Of a DNA stretch of 64,000 bases, positions 1-9,791 are shown in pieces. Position 1 is the stretch's first letter; each line of letters starts with the position of its first letter. The DNA comes from Halomonas urumqiensis. GTDB lineage: Bacteria; Pseudomonadota; Gammaproteobacteria; Pseudomonadales; Halomonadaceae. Below the pieces are notes generated by a model. The model ran no database searches. It worked only from the letters and a program-made list of their open reading frames with translations, and was not told the origin of the DNA. Where the stretch lies: positions 1,550,001 through 1,614,000 of the forward strand of contig NZ_PYUD01000001.1 in NCBI RefSeq assembly GCF_003028575.1, written 5' to 3'. The position numbers and the translations under genes are program-made.

Positions 1-121
1 GCATCAAGCTGCAGTTCTGGAGAACATAGAGAGTTTCCTGCTCCCGCTCCCAGTCATCGGCGCTCTGGTGAAGCAATGCTTTCAGGTTGTCTCTGAATCG
101 ATTCACGCTGACAGAGTCCAT
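1..121 (-). CDS. YefM/Phd-family antitoxin, partial (3' end off window) and internally shortened
   Basis: This is the first 40 codons of a minus-strand gene that runs off the left edge. It begins with MDSVSVNRFRDNLKALLHQ and continues SADDWEREQETLYVLQN. Both pieces match conserved blocks of the YefM-type antitoxins of type II YefM/YoeB toxin-antitoxin pairs. In the family as I know it, about 25 residues (a strand-turn-strand segment with a basic TRR-type motif) lie between these blocks. Here the blocks are joined in frame, which suggests an internal deletion. An inverted repeat lies 17 bp upstream, in the position of an autoregulatory operator. A toxin gene, if present, would lie beyond the window. 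The antitoxin may be non-functional; family assignment is fairly sure, functional state is not. Confidence 0.7.
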   Translation of the reverse strand, partial: MDSVSVNRFRDNLKALLHQSADDWEREQETLYVLQNCSLM

Positions 122-137
122 AGGGCTTGCCTCAATG

Positions 138-154
138 GTACGGTAAATCCGTAC
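138..154. promoter_or_regulatory. Operator-like palindrome upstream of the antitoxin gene
   Basis: GTACGG, a 5-nt spacer and CCGTAC form a perfect inverted repeat just upstream of the minus-strand antitoxin start codon at 121. GTAC-cored palindromes are the known binding sites of YefM-type antitoxins, so autoregulation is a reasonable inference. The rest of the 122-320 gap shows no gene. Confidence 0.5.
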
Positions 155-320
155 ACTTTATCTGCTGAGCCATGACGCATCAATGGTCTTCGCAAAAGCG
201 AGCTGTGGACAGACCGATGGCGTCTCATATTGACCATCGGCTTGACGATCTCCCGAGGGATTCCGGGAACCCGCCACCAGGCGACATCCGCTGGTGACCG
301 GCAGGCAGACGTTGGCGGAC

Positions 321-1418
321 CTAACCGCTGAAATCGGCGGGCAGCCCCAGGAAGTTCTGGATGATGAAGAAGTGATCCTCGAACAGGCTTTCCGGGTCCA
401 GGTCGGCAAGCGCCACCCAGCGGGCGTGATCGCCGCCCTTGACCGGCTTGAGCTGGGGGAGTTGCTGGTCCGGGCGAAGCGCGAAGTAGAAGGCTTCGGC
501 CAGGGTACGGCCACGCCAGCTGCGATGCGGTTCGTCGAACAACCGCTGGCCGCGCAACGAGCCCTTGAGTACCGGCTCCGGCACCTTGAGCCGGACCCGT
601 TCACGCAACTCGCGCAGGCAGGCATCCAGCAATCGCTCATGGGGGTTGATGAACCCTCCCGGCAGGGCGAGCAGCCCCTTGCCGGGCGCTGCGGTGCGCC
701 TGACCAGCAACACATGGCCTGACTGCACCACCACGGCGTTGACGGTGACGAAGATCGGCGGATAGGGCGCCTGGGCCCAGGCCGAGCGGTATTGATCGAG
801 CAGTTGCTGCTCCTCGATCAATAGCCGGTACTTCTCGCCATGGCTGAATTCATGCACCGCGTCGAGAACACCGGGAGGCAGGTCATGTGCCGCACCGGTG
901 CTCAGGTAATCGGCAGCCGAGGAAGCCGAGCGAAACAGCCGTTCCCGTATCTGGCTTGCCGAAATCCCTTCCACCAGTGGCACGCTCACCGATTCCCACT
1001 GGGGAAACAGCGTCAGGTAGTAGCTCGATTGGCCGCGACTGGCGCCAATCAACCCGATACGCGGCAGACGCGCGTGATGCGGCCTGGAGATATCGCGCAC
1101 CTTGCGCTGCACATCGCGCACCCAGACGTCGTTGTTGTAGAGCGCATCCAGCAGCGGTACCACGGCGAGTCGCGCGTTATCGTCGTCATCAAAGGCGCTG
1201 CGCAACATCGACAGGCGTTCCTCGAAACGCCAGGGGTTGCGCAACGAGCATGCCTGCCAGGCCGAGCCGGTCAGCACGATCACTTGCCTTGCACGCTTCA
1301 GCGCCTCGTGGATCACCGCCAGATGGCCAAGGTGCGGCGGCTGGAAGCGACCAATGAACACCAGACAATCGAAGTCGAAATTCTCGTTGTCGTGTGGCTG
1401 GTCTGGGCTTGCGGTCAT
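321..1418 (-). CDS. nadM: Bifunctional nicotinamide-nucleotide adenylyltransferase / Nudix hydrolase (NadM-Nudix type)
   Basis: Cytosolic NAD-metabolism enzyme of about 365 aa. The N-terminal nucleotidyltransferase domain (residues about 18-190) has GRFQPPHLGH at 23-32 and ISASQIR at 152-158, the two hallmark motifs of NMN adenylyltransferases that form NAD from NMN and ATP. The C-terminal domain (about 225-360) is a Nudix fold, usually acting on ADP-ribose in this fusion family. Its Nudix box (residues 255-277) reads GGFINPHE... RELRERVRL, so the second of the paired glutamates (REUxEE) is Arg274. That residue normally helps bind metal, so Nudix activity may be reduced. The start was placed at the ATG at 1418 because the longer reading frame upstream has no family similarity. 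The gene stands alone and is divergent from the YihY gene. Confidence 0.85.
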   Translation of the reverse strand: MTASPDQPHDNENFDFDCLVFIGRFQPPHLGHLAVIHEALKRARQVIVLTGSAWQACSLRNPWRFEERLSMLRSAFDDDDNARLAVVPLLDALYNNDVWVRDVQRKVRDISRPHHARLPRIGLIGASRGQSSYYLTLFPQWESVSVPLVEGISASQIRERLFRSASSAADYLSTGAAHDLPPGVLDAVHEFSHGEKYRLLIEEQQLLDQYRSAWAQAPYPPIFVTVNAVVVQSGHVLLVRRTAAPGKGLLALPGGFINPHERLLDACLRELRERVRLKVPEPVLKGSLRGQRLFDEPHRSWRGRTLAEAFYFALRPDQQLPQLKPVKGGDHARWVALADLDPESLFEDHFFIIQNFLGLPADFSG

Positions 1419-1625
1419 GGCAAATCCTGGAAGGCAGAGAGCGTCTGGGTGGGCGCGGCGCCCATTATGGGCAGCGTGGCATGACGGTGCAATGACCCCC
1501 CTGGCCGTATCGTCAACCATTGCCCATCAACCCGGGATGCGCGACGCCAAGCGATCACATGGCGTATCCTGAGGCCTTGGATATAGCGCAAACCCATGAC
1601 GGATCAGGGACATGAGAGGGAGATC

Positions 1626-2531
1626 ATGATCAAGCAACAACTGTTCTTCTGGTGGCGAGTGGTCCGGGGGGCCATCAAGCTCTGGCTGGAGCGCAATGCC
1701 TTCAGCTATGCCGGCTCCTTGGCCTTCTACACGCTGTTTTCGCTCGCGCCCACGGTGATTATCGCTGTCACGGTGATCGGCCTGGTGCTTGGCGAGGAAG
1801 CAGCCCAAGGGCAGATCGTGGCCCAACTACAAGGCACCATGGGTTCGGATGCGGCGGCGGCGATCGAAGGCGCCGTGGCGCAGTCGCGCATTCAGGAGTC
1901 AGGGGTACTGCCGACGCTGCTCGGTTTCGGTGCGTTGATGGTCGGTGCCACCACGGTCTTTGCGCAGATGCAGTTCTCGCTCAATACCATCTGGGGGGTC
2001 ACCGCGCGGCCCAGCGCCAACAGTGCCCTGGTGTTCATCAAGAATCGGCTGCTGTCGCTGACGGTGGTGCTGTCGATCGGCTTTATCCTGCTGGTGTCGT
2101 TGGCGCTGGGCGTGATGGTGAGGGCCATGTTGAAAGCGGCCGACAATCTGTTGCCGTTCGTCGGCTTTCTGACCACCGGCGTGGAGTTTCTGGTGTCGCT
2201 TGTGTTGATAACGGCACTCTTCGCAACCATTTTCAAGGTATTACCCGATGTGGTGTTGAGTTGGAAGGATGTGCTGGTGGGCGCCATCGTCACCGCGTTG
2301 TTGTTCGCCGTGGGCCGCTCTGTGATCGCCATTTACCTGTCGCATACTGCCACGGCATCCACCTACGGTGCCGCTGGCTCGGTGGTGATGATCTTGCTGT
2401 GGGTCTACTACAGCTCGTTGATCCTGCTGCTGGGAGCCGCGTTCACGCGCTGTCACCTTGCCGAACGCGGCCGCCAGGTGATTCCACGCAACACCGCGGT
2501 GGTGGTGCGCCACGAATTGGTCGATCACTGA
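1626..2531 (+). CDS. YihY/BrkB-family inner-membrane protein
   Basis: About 301 aa, with six hydrophobic segments, for example near residues 30-55, 90-115, 135-165, 180-205, 215-240 and 245-275. The opening FSYAGSLAFYTLFSLAP is the diagnostic YihY/BrkB block. The family was once annotated as ribonuclease BN but is now seen as an inner-membrane protein of uncertain, possibly transport, function. The ATG at 1626 has a good purine-rich site (GAGAGGGAG) in front; an in-frame ATG at 1596 would add ten residues and lacks one. It is followed after 129 bp by the acylphosphatase on the same strand. Confidence 0.85.
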   Translation: MIKQQLFFWWRVVRGAIKLWLERNAFSYAGSLAFYTLFSLAPTVIIAVTVIGLVLGEEAAQGQIVAQLQGTMGSDAAAAIEGAVAQSRIQESGVLPTLLGFGALMVGATTVFAQMQFSLNTIWGVTARPSANSALVFIKNRLLSLTVVLSIGFILLVSLALGVMVRAMLKAADNLLPFVGFLTTGVEFLVSLVLITALFATIFKVLPDVVLSWKDVLVGAIVTALLFAVGRSVIAIYLSHTATASTYGAAGSVVMILLWVYYSSLILLLGAAFTRCHLAERGRQVIPRNTAVVVRHELVDH

Positions 2532-2660
2532 CAGACCAGCGCTACTGTCGTTTGGCGTACAGTGGCGTTGGCGGGAAGGCGGTGACGGCTCGGCCGAGGC
2601 CTGCTACAACAACAGGCAGCGAGAGGCATCAAGACCAACCATGGCCGAGGAGGGCGACCC

Positions 2661-2933
2661 ATGGACAAGTGCTGCGTGAAGGCAGTGGTCACCGGCAAGG
2701 TACAAGGGGTGTGGTTTCGTCGCGCCACCGAAGAGCAGGCCCTGACGCACGGTTTGACCGGGCATGCCAGGAACCTGCCCGATGGGCGTGTGGAGGTGCT
2801 GCTGTGTGGGCAGCGCGATGCCGTCAGCACAGTGAGCCAGTGGTTGTGGAAGGGTCCGCCCAACGCACGGGTCACGCATGTCGAACTGGAAGTGGTCGAG
2901 ATGCATGACCCGGATCATTTCGTGGCCCGTTGA
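2661..2933 (+). CDS. acyP: Acylphosphatase
   Basis: A 90-aa cytosolic enzyme that hydrolyses acyl phosphates. The signature GKVQGVWFRRATEEQA carries the phosphate-binding loop and catalytic Arg. The second motif, GHARNLPDGRVEV, supplies the catalytic Asn and the DGxVE block. Length is typical. A strong site (GAGGAGGG) lies 6 nt before the ATG. It converges on the nucleoside hydrolase gene with only 27 bp between stop codons. Confidence 0.92.
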   Translation: MDKCCVKAVVTGKVQGVWFRRATEEQALTHGLTGHARNLPDGRVEVLLCGQRDAVSTVSQWLWKGPPNARVTHVELEVVEMHDPDHFVAR

Positions 2934-2960
2934 GTGTTTCCTAAAAGCTCGATTGGCCAC

Positions 2961-3902
2961 TCAGGCCAGGGTGTCGGCGATCCAGTCGCTGACCGCCTGT
3001 CCATCGACACCCATGCACACCTCGACCAGCGGCGTGCGTGCCCAGCGCGATTCAATGAAGGCGCGTCCCTCGGGGGCGAAGATGGTCTGGCCTTCAGCAT
3101 CGCCTGAGGTGGGCACGGTCAAGTGGCCGCGCCGGGTTTCGAACAGGTCCGGTCGCAGCAGCCAGGCCAGCGCACAGCTGTCATGAGGGCAGCAGCCATC
3201 GATGCCCAGCGCTTCTTGATAGAAGTCGCGATAGAAGGCGTAGCTGCCTGCCAGTATCCGGCCAAGCTCACCCTGTCCTGCCTCGATTCGCGCCATGTGG
3301 GCGGGTGTCAGCACGCAGCGGTGGGTCACATCTAGCCCCACCAGCACCAGCGGCCAGCCGGCGGTCAGCGTGCGTGCCGCGGCGTCCGGATCGTTGAACA
3401 TGTTGGCCTCGGCCACTGGGCTGACATTACCGCCTTCACGGATCGACCCACCCATGATCACCACCTGCTTGACCTTCCCGGTGATCGACGGGTCCAGCTG
3501 CAACGCCGCTGCCAGATTGCCGAGGGGCCCCACGGCGACCAGCGTGACCTCGCCAGGGCGGGAATCGACGGTATCGACGATGAACTGCGCGGCACTGCGC
3601 GGGTCGGCCCTGCCCTTGACCGCAGGCAGCGGCATGTCGCCAAGACCGTTTGCGCCATGGATATGCGCCGGCGCCGGATGACGCGCCTTGACCATGGGCG
3701 CGGCGGCACCCTGGGCGACCGGGATGTCGCGTCCGGCCAGCTCCGAGAGCAGCAGGGCGTTGTGGGTGGCGGTTTCCACATCCACGTTGCCATAGGTGGT
3801 GGTCATGCCCAGCAGGTCGATGCCGGGATGACGCAGGGCAATCGCAATCGCCTGGGCATCGTCCACGCCCGGGTCGGTATCAAAGATGATCGGGTAGGTC
3901 AC
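2961..3902 (-). CDS. Inosine/uridine-preferring nucleoside hydrolase family protein
   Basis: About 313 aa. The N-terminal DTDPGVDDAQA is the calcium-binding aspartate cluster of IUNH-type N-ribohydrolases, which split nucleosides into base and ribose. VAVGPLGNLA, the VIMGGS block, EANMFNDPDAA and the late HDSCALAWL (His-Asp dyad) are also present. The start codon is GTG at 3902. It is the last gene of a minus-strand unit with a ribokinase-like gene 47 bp upstream, consistent with nucleoside salvage in which released ribose is phosphorylated. Exact base preference cannot be told from sequence. Confidence 0.88.
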   Translation of the reverse strand: MTYPIIFDTDPGVDDAQAIAIALRHPGIDLLGMTTTYGNVDVETATHNALLLSELAGRDIPVAQGAAAPMVKARHPAPAHIHGANGLGDMPLPAVKGRADPRSAAQFIVDTVDSRPGEVTLVAVGPLGNLAAALQLDPSITGKVKQVVIMGGSIREGGNVSPVAEANMFNDPDAAARTLTAGWPLVLVGLDVTHRCVLTPAHMARIEAGQGELGRILAGSYAFYRDFYQEALGIDGCCPHDSCALAWLLRPDLFETRRGHLTVPTSGDAEGQTIFAPEGRAFIESRWARTPLVEVCMGVDGQAVSDWIADTLA

Positions 3903-3949
3903 GGCCTGTTCTCCAGCAAGAGTCGGGGGAAAATCTGTCGGGGGGTGCG

Positions 3950-4858
3950 TCAGCGTTGTGTCAGGCCAGTCGCCAGGGCGTGCTCGACCTCATCGAGCAA
4001 GGGAATGCTCTCGCCAGCGCCTTGACGCTGCACGCCAAGGGCGGCGGCAGTGGCGCCGCGTTTCAGGCATTCGGCTACCGGAAGGCCAGCTTGCAACGCC
4101 GCCATGTAGTAACCAATAAAGGTATCACCCGCGGCGGTGGTATCGACCGGCACCACCGGCAGCGCGGGCTGATGCAGGCGCTGACCGGCATGCTGGTACC
4201 AGGCGCCTTCGCCGCCCAGCGTCAGCACCGTTTCGCAGTCAGGCAAGCGCGTGGCCAGGGCATCCAGCAGTGCCTCGGCACTGACGGAGGGATCCTGGCC
4301 AGTCAGTTGGGCCGCCTCGGTCCGGTTGACGAACAACAAGCGGCAGCGCTCCAGCGGCAGCGCCGGCACGGCCTCTGTCATCGGCGCCGGGTTGAAGGCG
4401 ATCGCAAGACCCCGCTCGGCGGCCAGGGTGATGGCGTCGGCCAGGGCGTTGCATTCGTTCTGCAGCAACAGCCAGTCATCGCTGCCGGTCGCGGCGAATC
4501 GATCGGCGAGTTCATCGGTCTCGAAGCCATGGTTGGCCCCGGGAAACAGGATGATGGCATTCTCGCCATGGTCATCGACCTGGATGATCGCATGCCCGCT
4601 GGGCTCATCGACCAGCACCACCCCCGAGACATCCACGCCGGCCTCGGCCAGGGCATCGCGTGCCCAGGCATCCTGGTGGTTCAGGCGTCCCCAATGACAA
4701 AGCTCGCCACCGGCACGCGCCATGGCAAGCGACTGGTTGGCCCCCTTGCCGCCGAGGCCGACACGATAGTCGTGGCTTGAGATGGTTTCACCGGGCGTCA
4801 CCAGGTGCGACACACGATAGAAGTGATCCAGGTTGATCGAACCCAGGTTGTGCAGCAT
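3950..4858 (-). CDS. rbsK: Ribokinase-like PfkB-family carbohydrate kinase
   Basis: 302 aa. The N-terminal GSINLDHFYRV and GGKGANQSLA are PfkB signature 1 (sugar binding). VDTTAAGDTFIGYYMAAL near residue 245 is signature 2 with the catalytic Asp in the anion-hole GAGD/AAGD loop. Ribose is the likely substrate given the adjacent nucleoside hydrolase, but other sugars are possible. The ATG at 4858 follows GAGGA. Middle gene of the 5859-2961 unit. Confidence 0.85.
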   Translation of the reverse strand: MLHNLGSINLDHFYRVSHLVTPGETISSHDYRVGLGGKGANQSLAMARAGGELCHWGRLNHQDAWARDALAEAGVDVSGVVLVDEPSGHAIIQVDDHGENAIILFPGANHGFETDELADRFAATGSDDWLLLQNECNALADAITLAAERGLAIAFNPAPMTEAVPALPLERCRLLFVNRTEAAQLTGQDPSVSAEALLDALATRLPDCETVLTLGGEGAWYQHAGQRLHQPALPVVPVDTTAAGDTFIGYYMAALQAGLPVAECLKRGATAAALGVQRQGAGESIPLLDEVEHALATGLTQR

Positions 4859-4923
4859 GTTCAGTCCTCGTTGAACCTTGCTCTGTGGAATTGGCCGGTC
4901 GAAGCTTGCTCGTTGAAAATCGC

Positions 4924-5859
4924 CTATTGCGCCTTCCAGGCGGTAAGATTGTCGACGGTCAGGGTCACCACGCGCTGCCTCGCTTCCGGCGTGATCCAGG
5001 CATTGTGCGGGGTCACGATCAGGTTGAGTGGCTCAGCCAACGCCTCGATCAGCGCATGGCCATCGCGCGGCGGTTCCACCGGCAGTACATCGACACCAAG
5101 CCCACCCAGGCGTCCGTTGCGCAACGCCTCTAGCGCCGCGTGTTCATCGATGATACCTCCCCGGGCGCAGTTGATCAGCAAGGCACCGGGCTTCACGGTC
5201 GCCAGCAGCTTGGCGTCGACCAGGTGGTGTGTGGCGTCGCTCAACGGGCAATGCAGGCTGATCACATCGGCGTCATCCGCCAGTGCCGAGAGGCCAGGGC
5301 GGCTGTCGTTGGCTTCGTTTCCAGGGCGGGCGGCGAAGCTTACCCGCATGCCGAATGCCTCGGCGAGCTTGGCAACCTGCGACCCCAACACCCCTTGGCC
5401 GACGATCACCAGGTGCTTGCCTTCCAGCTGCAGGGTGCCGTGGTCCATCATGCAAAAAAACGCGCTTTCGCCCCAGCGCCCGGCGGCCACGTCGCGCTGG
5501 TAGAGCGGCAGGCGATTGGCCAGCGCAAGCGTAAGCATCAGGGTGTGCTGGGCGACACTGGCGGTACCATAGGCCGACACGTTCTTTACCATGATGCCCA
5601 GGCGCTCGGCGGCGGCCATGTCGATATTGTTGGTACCGGTGGCGAGCACACAGATCAGCCGCAATGCGGGCAGGGATTCGAGAGTCGCTGAATCAAGCAC
5701 TACCTTGTTGACGATGCACACCTCGGCGCCCGCCAGACGCGCGGCGGCCTCGTCACGAATGCTGAGCTGATGAACATCGAGCTCATCAACACTGTCACGA
5801 ATCGGGGTGAGGTCGATATCGTCACCCAGGCTTGCTGCATCGAGAATCACGGCTTTCAT
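4924..5859 (-). CDS. D-isomer-specific 2-hydroxyacid dehydrogenase (NAD-dependent)
   Basis: About 311 aa. The family domains are clear: a substrate-binding N-terminus (LICVLATGTNNIDMAAAERLG), a Rossmann core (VIVGQGVLGSQVA near residue 147), the NCARGGIIDEHAAL block and the catalytic His in TPHNAWIT near the C-terminus. These enzymes interconvert 2-hydroxy and 2-oxo acids such as glycerate/hydroxypyruvate. The start at 5859 was chosen for its AAGGAA site; the longer frame upstream lacks similarity. It is the first gene of a unit with the ribokinase and nucleoside hydrolase, an unusual partnership whose substrate is unknown. Confidence 0.85.
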   Translation of the reverse strand: MKAVILDAASLGDDIDLTPIRDSVDELDVHQLSIRDEAAARLAGAEVCIVNKVVLDSATLESLPALRLICVLATGTNNIDMAAAERLGIMVKNVSAYGTASVAQHTLMLTLALANRLPLYQRDVAAGRWGESAFFCMMDHGTLQLEGKHLVIVGQGVLGSQVAKLAEAFGMRVSFAARPGNEANDSRPGLSALADDADVISLHCPLSDATHHLVDAKLLATVKPGALLINCARGGIIDEHAALEALRNGRLGGLGVDVLPVEPPRDGHALIEALAEPLNLIVTPHNAWITPEARQRVVTLTVDNLTAWKAQ

Positions 5860-5893
5860 GGGAGTTCCTTGCGTTAAGCGGGGTCTTGATGCC

Positions 5894-5924
5894 TTGCCCG
5901 CACGGGGTGTGGGCACGCTATAAT
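5894..5924 (+). promoter_or_regulatory. Candidate sigma-70 promoter for fmdB-aspS
   Basis: A perfect TATAAT sits at 5919-5924. The best -35-like hexamer, TTGCCC at 5894-5899, is 19 nt upstream, so the -35 match is weak. A start near 5931 would give a leader of about 190 nt before fmdB. The leader holds an 11-bp direct repeat (GTTGAATAGCG at 5973-5983 and 5990-6000). Confidence 0.45.
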
Positions 5925-6117
5925 GTCGGGCTTTCAGTTAGCCATGTCAGTCGCTTTTGTCCAGCACAGAGTGTTGAATAGCGTAGCGAGTTGAATAGCG
6001 CTTGGGCCGGCCACATATTCGTCTTGCCATTTCGTCATGGCGTTCCGTCATGACAAGGGGGCGGATGCCCTGAGACGTCCTGATTCCGGGTAATGTTGTT
6101 TGCGGAGAGATAGAACC

Positions 6118-6432
6118 ATGCCCATCTACGAATACGAGTGCAAGGCCTGCGGCCACCGTCTGGAGAAGCTTCAGAAGATCAGCGCCGACCCCTTGAAGGA
6201 TTGTCCGGCCTGCGAGACAGCGGCGCTGTCTCGACTGATTTCCGCGGCGGGCTTCCGCCTGGCCGGTGGCGGCTGGTACGAGACCGATTTCAAGTCCGGC
6301 AGCAAGAAGAACCTGGCCGGTGACACCCAGGGCGGCACGGGTAATACAGGTGCCGACAAGCCCGGTTCCGACAAGGGCGGCTCTGAAAAGGCCAAGCCTG
6401 TAGCGGCCAGCAAGGATGGTGCGGCGGCCTAG
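6118..6432 (+). CDS. FmdB-family zinc-ribbon protein
   Basis: 104 aa. The N-terminal MPIYEYECKACGHRLEKLQ with the CPAC pair at about 32-35 forms the CxxC...CxxC zinc ribbon of the FmdB/CxxC_CXXC_SSSS family. The C-terminal 45 residues are low-complexity (Gly, Lys, Asp, Ala) and probably disordered. The molecular function of the family is not known. The ATG at 6118 follows GGAGAGA. It sits 75 bp before aspS, a common gammaproteobacterial order. Confidence 0.85.
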   Translation: MPIYEYECKACGHRLEKLQKISADPLKDCPACETAALSRLISAAGFRLAGGGWYETDFKSGSKKNLAGDTQGGTGNTGADKPGSDKGGSEKAKPVAASKDGAAA

Positions 6433-6507
6433 ACTCGCCCACCCAGGTGCCTTGTGGCGCCGAGTTTTTCGAATCATTTCTTTTTACGCAACAGAACAGG
6501 ATATGCC

Positions 6508-8286
<1,779 letters not shown>

Positions 8287-8337
8287 CTTTCCTGGCGTTT
8301 GCAGCACCGGGGCGCATCGCCTCGATGCCTGACCATG

Positions 8338-8363
8338 CCACCGGCGCCCGAGGGCGCCGGTGG
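8338..8363. other. 12-bp perfect hairpin between aspS and ruvC
   Basis: CCACCGGCGCCC at 8338-8349 pairs with GGGCGCCGGTGG at 8352-8363 across a very short loop. No T-tract follows, so it is not a classical terminator. It may weaken read-through from aspS or shape the ruvC leader. Confidence 0.55.
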
Positions 8364-8452
8364 TGGTTAGGTCTGTCGCGTGGCAAGTGTCGCTCCCCAG
8401 CGACGCCGGCAGCAGTGGCCTGGCCTGTCGCCTTGGTCCAGGTGGCCAGGAC

Positions 8453-8992
8453 ATGCTGATTCTTGGCATCGATCCCGGCTCGCGAATCACCGGCTATGGC
8501 GTGCTGGACGTGGCCATGCCGACGCCGCGCTACGTGGCGAGTGGCTGTATCCGTATTCAGGCCGATGAACTTGCCCAGAAACTGGCCCAGGTATATGCCG
8601 GCATCAGTGAACTCATCGCGGTACATCGGCCCGGCGAGTTCGCCATCGAGCAGGTGTTCATGTCGAAAAATGCCGACTCTGCCCTCAAGCTCGGCCAGGC
8701 CCGTGGCACGGCCATTGTCTGCGCCGCCAATCATGGGTTACCGGTCAGCGAATACGGACCCCGACAGATCAAGCAGGCGGTGACCGGCAGCGGCGCCGCG
8801 GACAAGGCCCAGGTACAGCACATGGTGACCGCCATACTGGGGCTTTCCGCCACTCCCCAGGCCGATGCGGCCGATGCGCTGGCCATCGCATTGACCCACG
8901 CCCATGCACGACGCGGCTTGATGACCTCGGGGAGCTTTGGAGGCCACAAAAGCCGACGCAAGGGCGGATCCTGGCGCGATTTCACGCCCTGA
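8453..8992 (+). CDS. ruvC: Crossover junction endodeoxyribonuclease RuvC
   Basis: 179 aa. Holliday-junction resolvase acting with RuvAB in recombinational repair. The acidic active-site residues are visible: Asp7 in [13 protein letters not shown], Glu in [11 protein letters not shown] near 67, and the aspartate pair in [12 protein letters not shown] near 140. The start [10 protein letters not shown] at 8453 fits the family; longer in-frame extensions do not. Most gammaproteobacteria have yebC between aspS and ruvC, but it is absent here. Confidence 0.96.
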   Translation: MLILGIDPGSRITGYGVLDVAMPTPRYVASGCIRIQADELAQKLAQVYAGISELIAVHRPGEFAIEQVFMSKNADSALKLGQARGTAIVCAANHGLPVSEYGPRQIKQAVTGSGAADKAQVQHMVTAILGLSATPQADAADALAIALTHAHARRGLMTSGSFGGHKSRRKGGSWRDFTP

Positions 8993-9159
8993 ACCTGTCG
9001 CTTTACGGCGACGCAACTTATTATCGAACGCTGTTTCAAGGCAGGCTGGTCAGCCGCCCGGGCGACCAGTATAGTGACCACCATTCTGTCCTGTAGCGGC
9101 GACTCGACCAGCTATCATCCGGTCGGCCAAGGAATCGCAACACCAAGGGAAGCAAGCCC

Positions 9160-9774
9160 ATGATTGGACGTTTGAGAGGCACCTTGCTCGACAAGCAGCC
9201 ACCTTGGCTGGTGGTGGACGTGGCCGGCGTCGGCTACGAGCTCGAAGCGTCCATGAATACCCTGGTGGCGTTGCCTGGCACAGGCGAGCCGGTGACACTG
9301 CATACCCACTTGAGCGTGCGTGAGGACGCCCACTTGCTGTACGGCTTTGCCCGCGAACAGGAGAGGGCGTTGTTTCGAGCGTTGATCAAGGTCAATGGCG
9401 TCGGGCCCAAGCTGGCCCTGGCGATTCTGTCCGGCATGGATGAGGATGCCTTCATCCGCTGCGTGATGGATGACGACGTCAAGTCGCTGACTCGCCTGCC
9501 GGGGGTCGGCAAGAAGACCGCCGAGCGCCTGATCATCGAGATGCGTGACCGATTTCCCCATTGGCAGCCAGCCGGCGATACGCTGGAGGGCCTGGGCGGC
9601 GCCGCAGCGCCGTCAAGCGCTCCCGGCAAGGACCCGTTGGCCGATGCCGAGGCCGCACTGGTCACTCTTGGCTACAAGCCGGCCGAGGCAGCCAAGATGC
9701 TCTCGGGCCTCGAGGGTGAACCGACCACCGAAGCCATGATCAAGGCAGCGCTTAGCCGTCGCCTCAGTGGTTGA
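9160..9774 (+). CDS. ruvA: Holliday junction DNA helicase subunit RuvA
   Basis: 204 aa. The N-terminal OB fold starts [12 protein letters not shown]. Two helix-hairpin-helix motifs ([13 protein letters not shown] and [16 protein letters not shown]) bind the four-way junction. The C-terminal domain III (about 155-204) contacts RuvB. A good AAGGGAAG site precedes the ATG. The 167-bp gap from ruvC holds only a loose CTGGTC/GACCAG inverted repeat. Confidence 0.97.
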   Translation: MIGRLRGTLLDKQPPWLVVDVAGVGYELEASMNTLVALPGTGEPVTLHTHLSVREDAHLLYGFAREQERALFRALIKVNGVGPKLALAILSGMDEDAFIRCVMDDDVKSLTRLPGVGKKTAERLIIEMRDRFPHWQPAGDTLEGLGGAAAPSSAPGKDPLADAEAALVTLGYKPAEAAKMLSGLEGEPTTEAMIKAALSRRLSG

Positions 9775-9791
9775 ACAGCGGAGACATCCCG

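Noticed and set aside
1652-2908. A 418-codon frame overlapping the YihY gene and the acylphosphatase in another frame
   Set aside because: The true products in these places carry clear family motifs; the alternative frame is arginine/glycine-rich noise.
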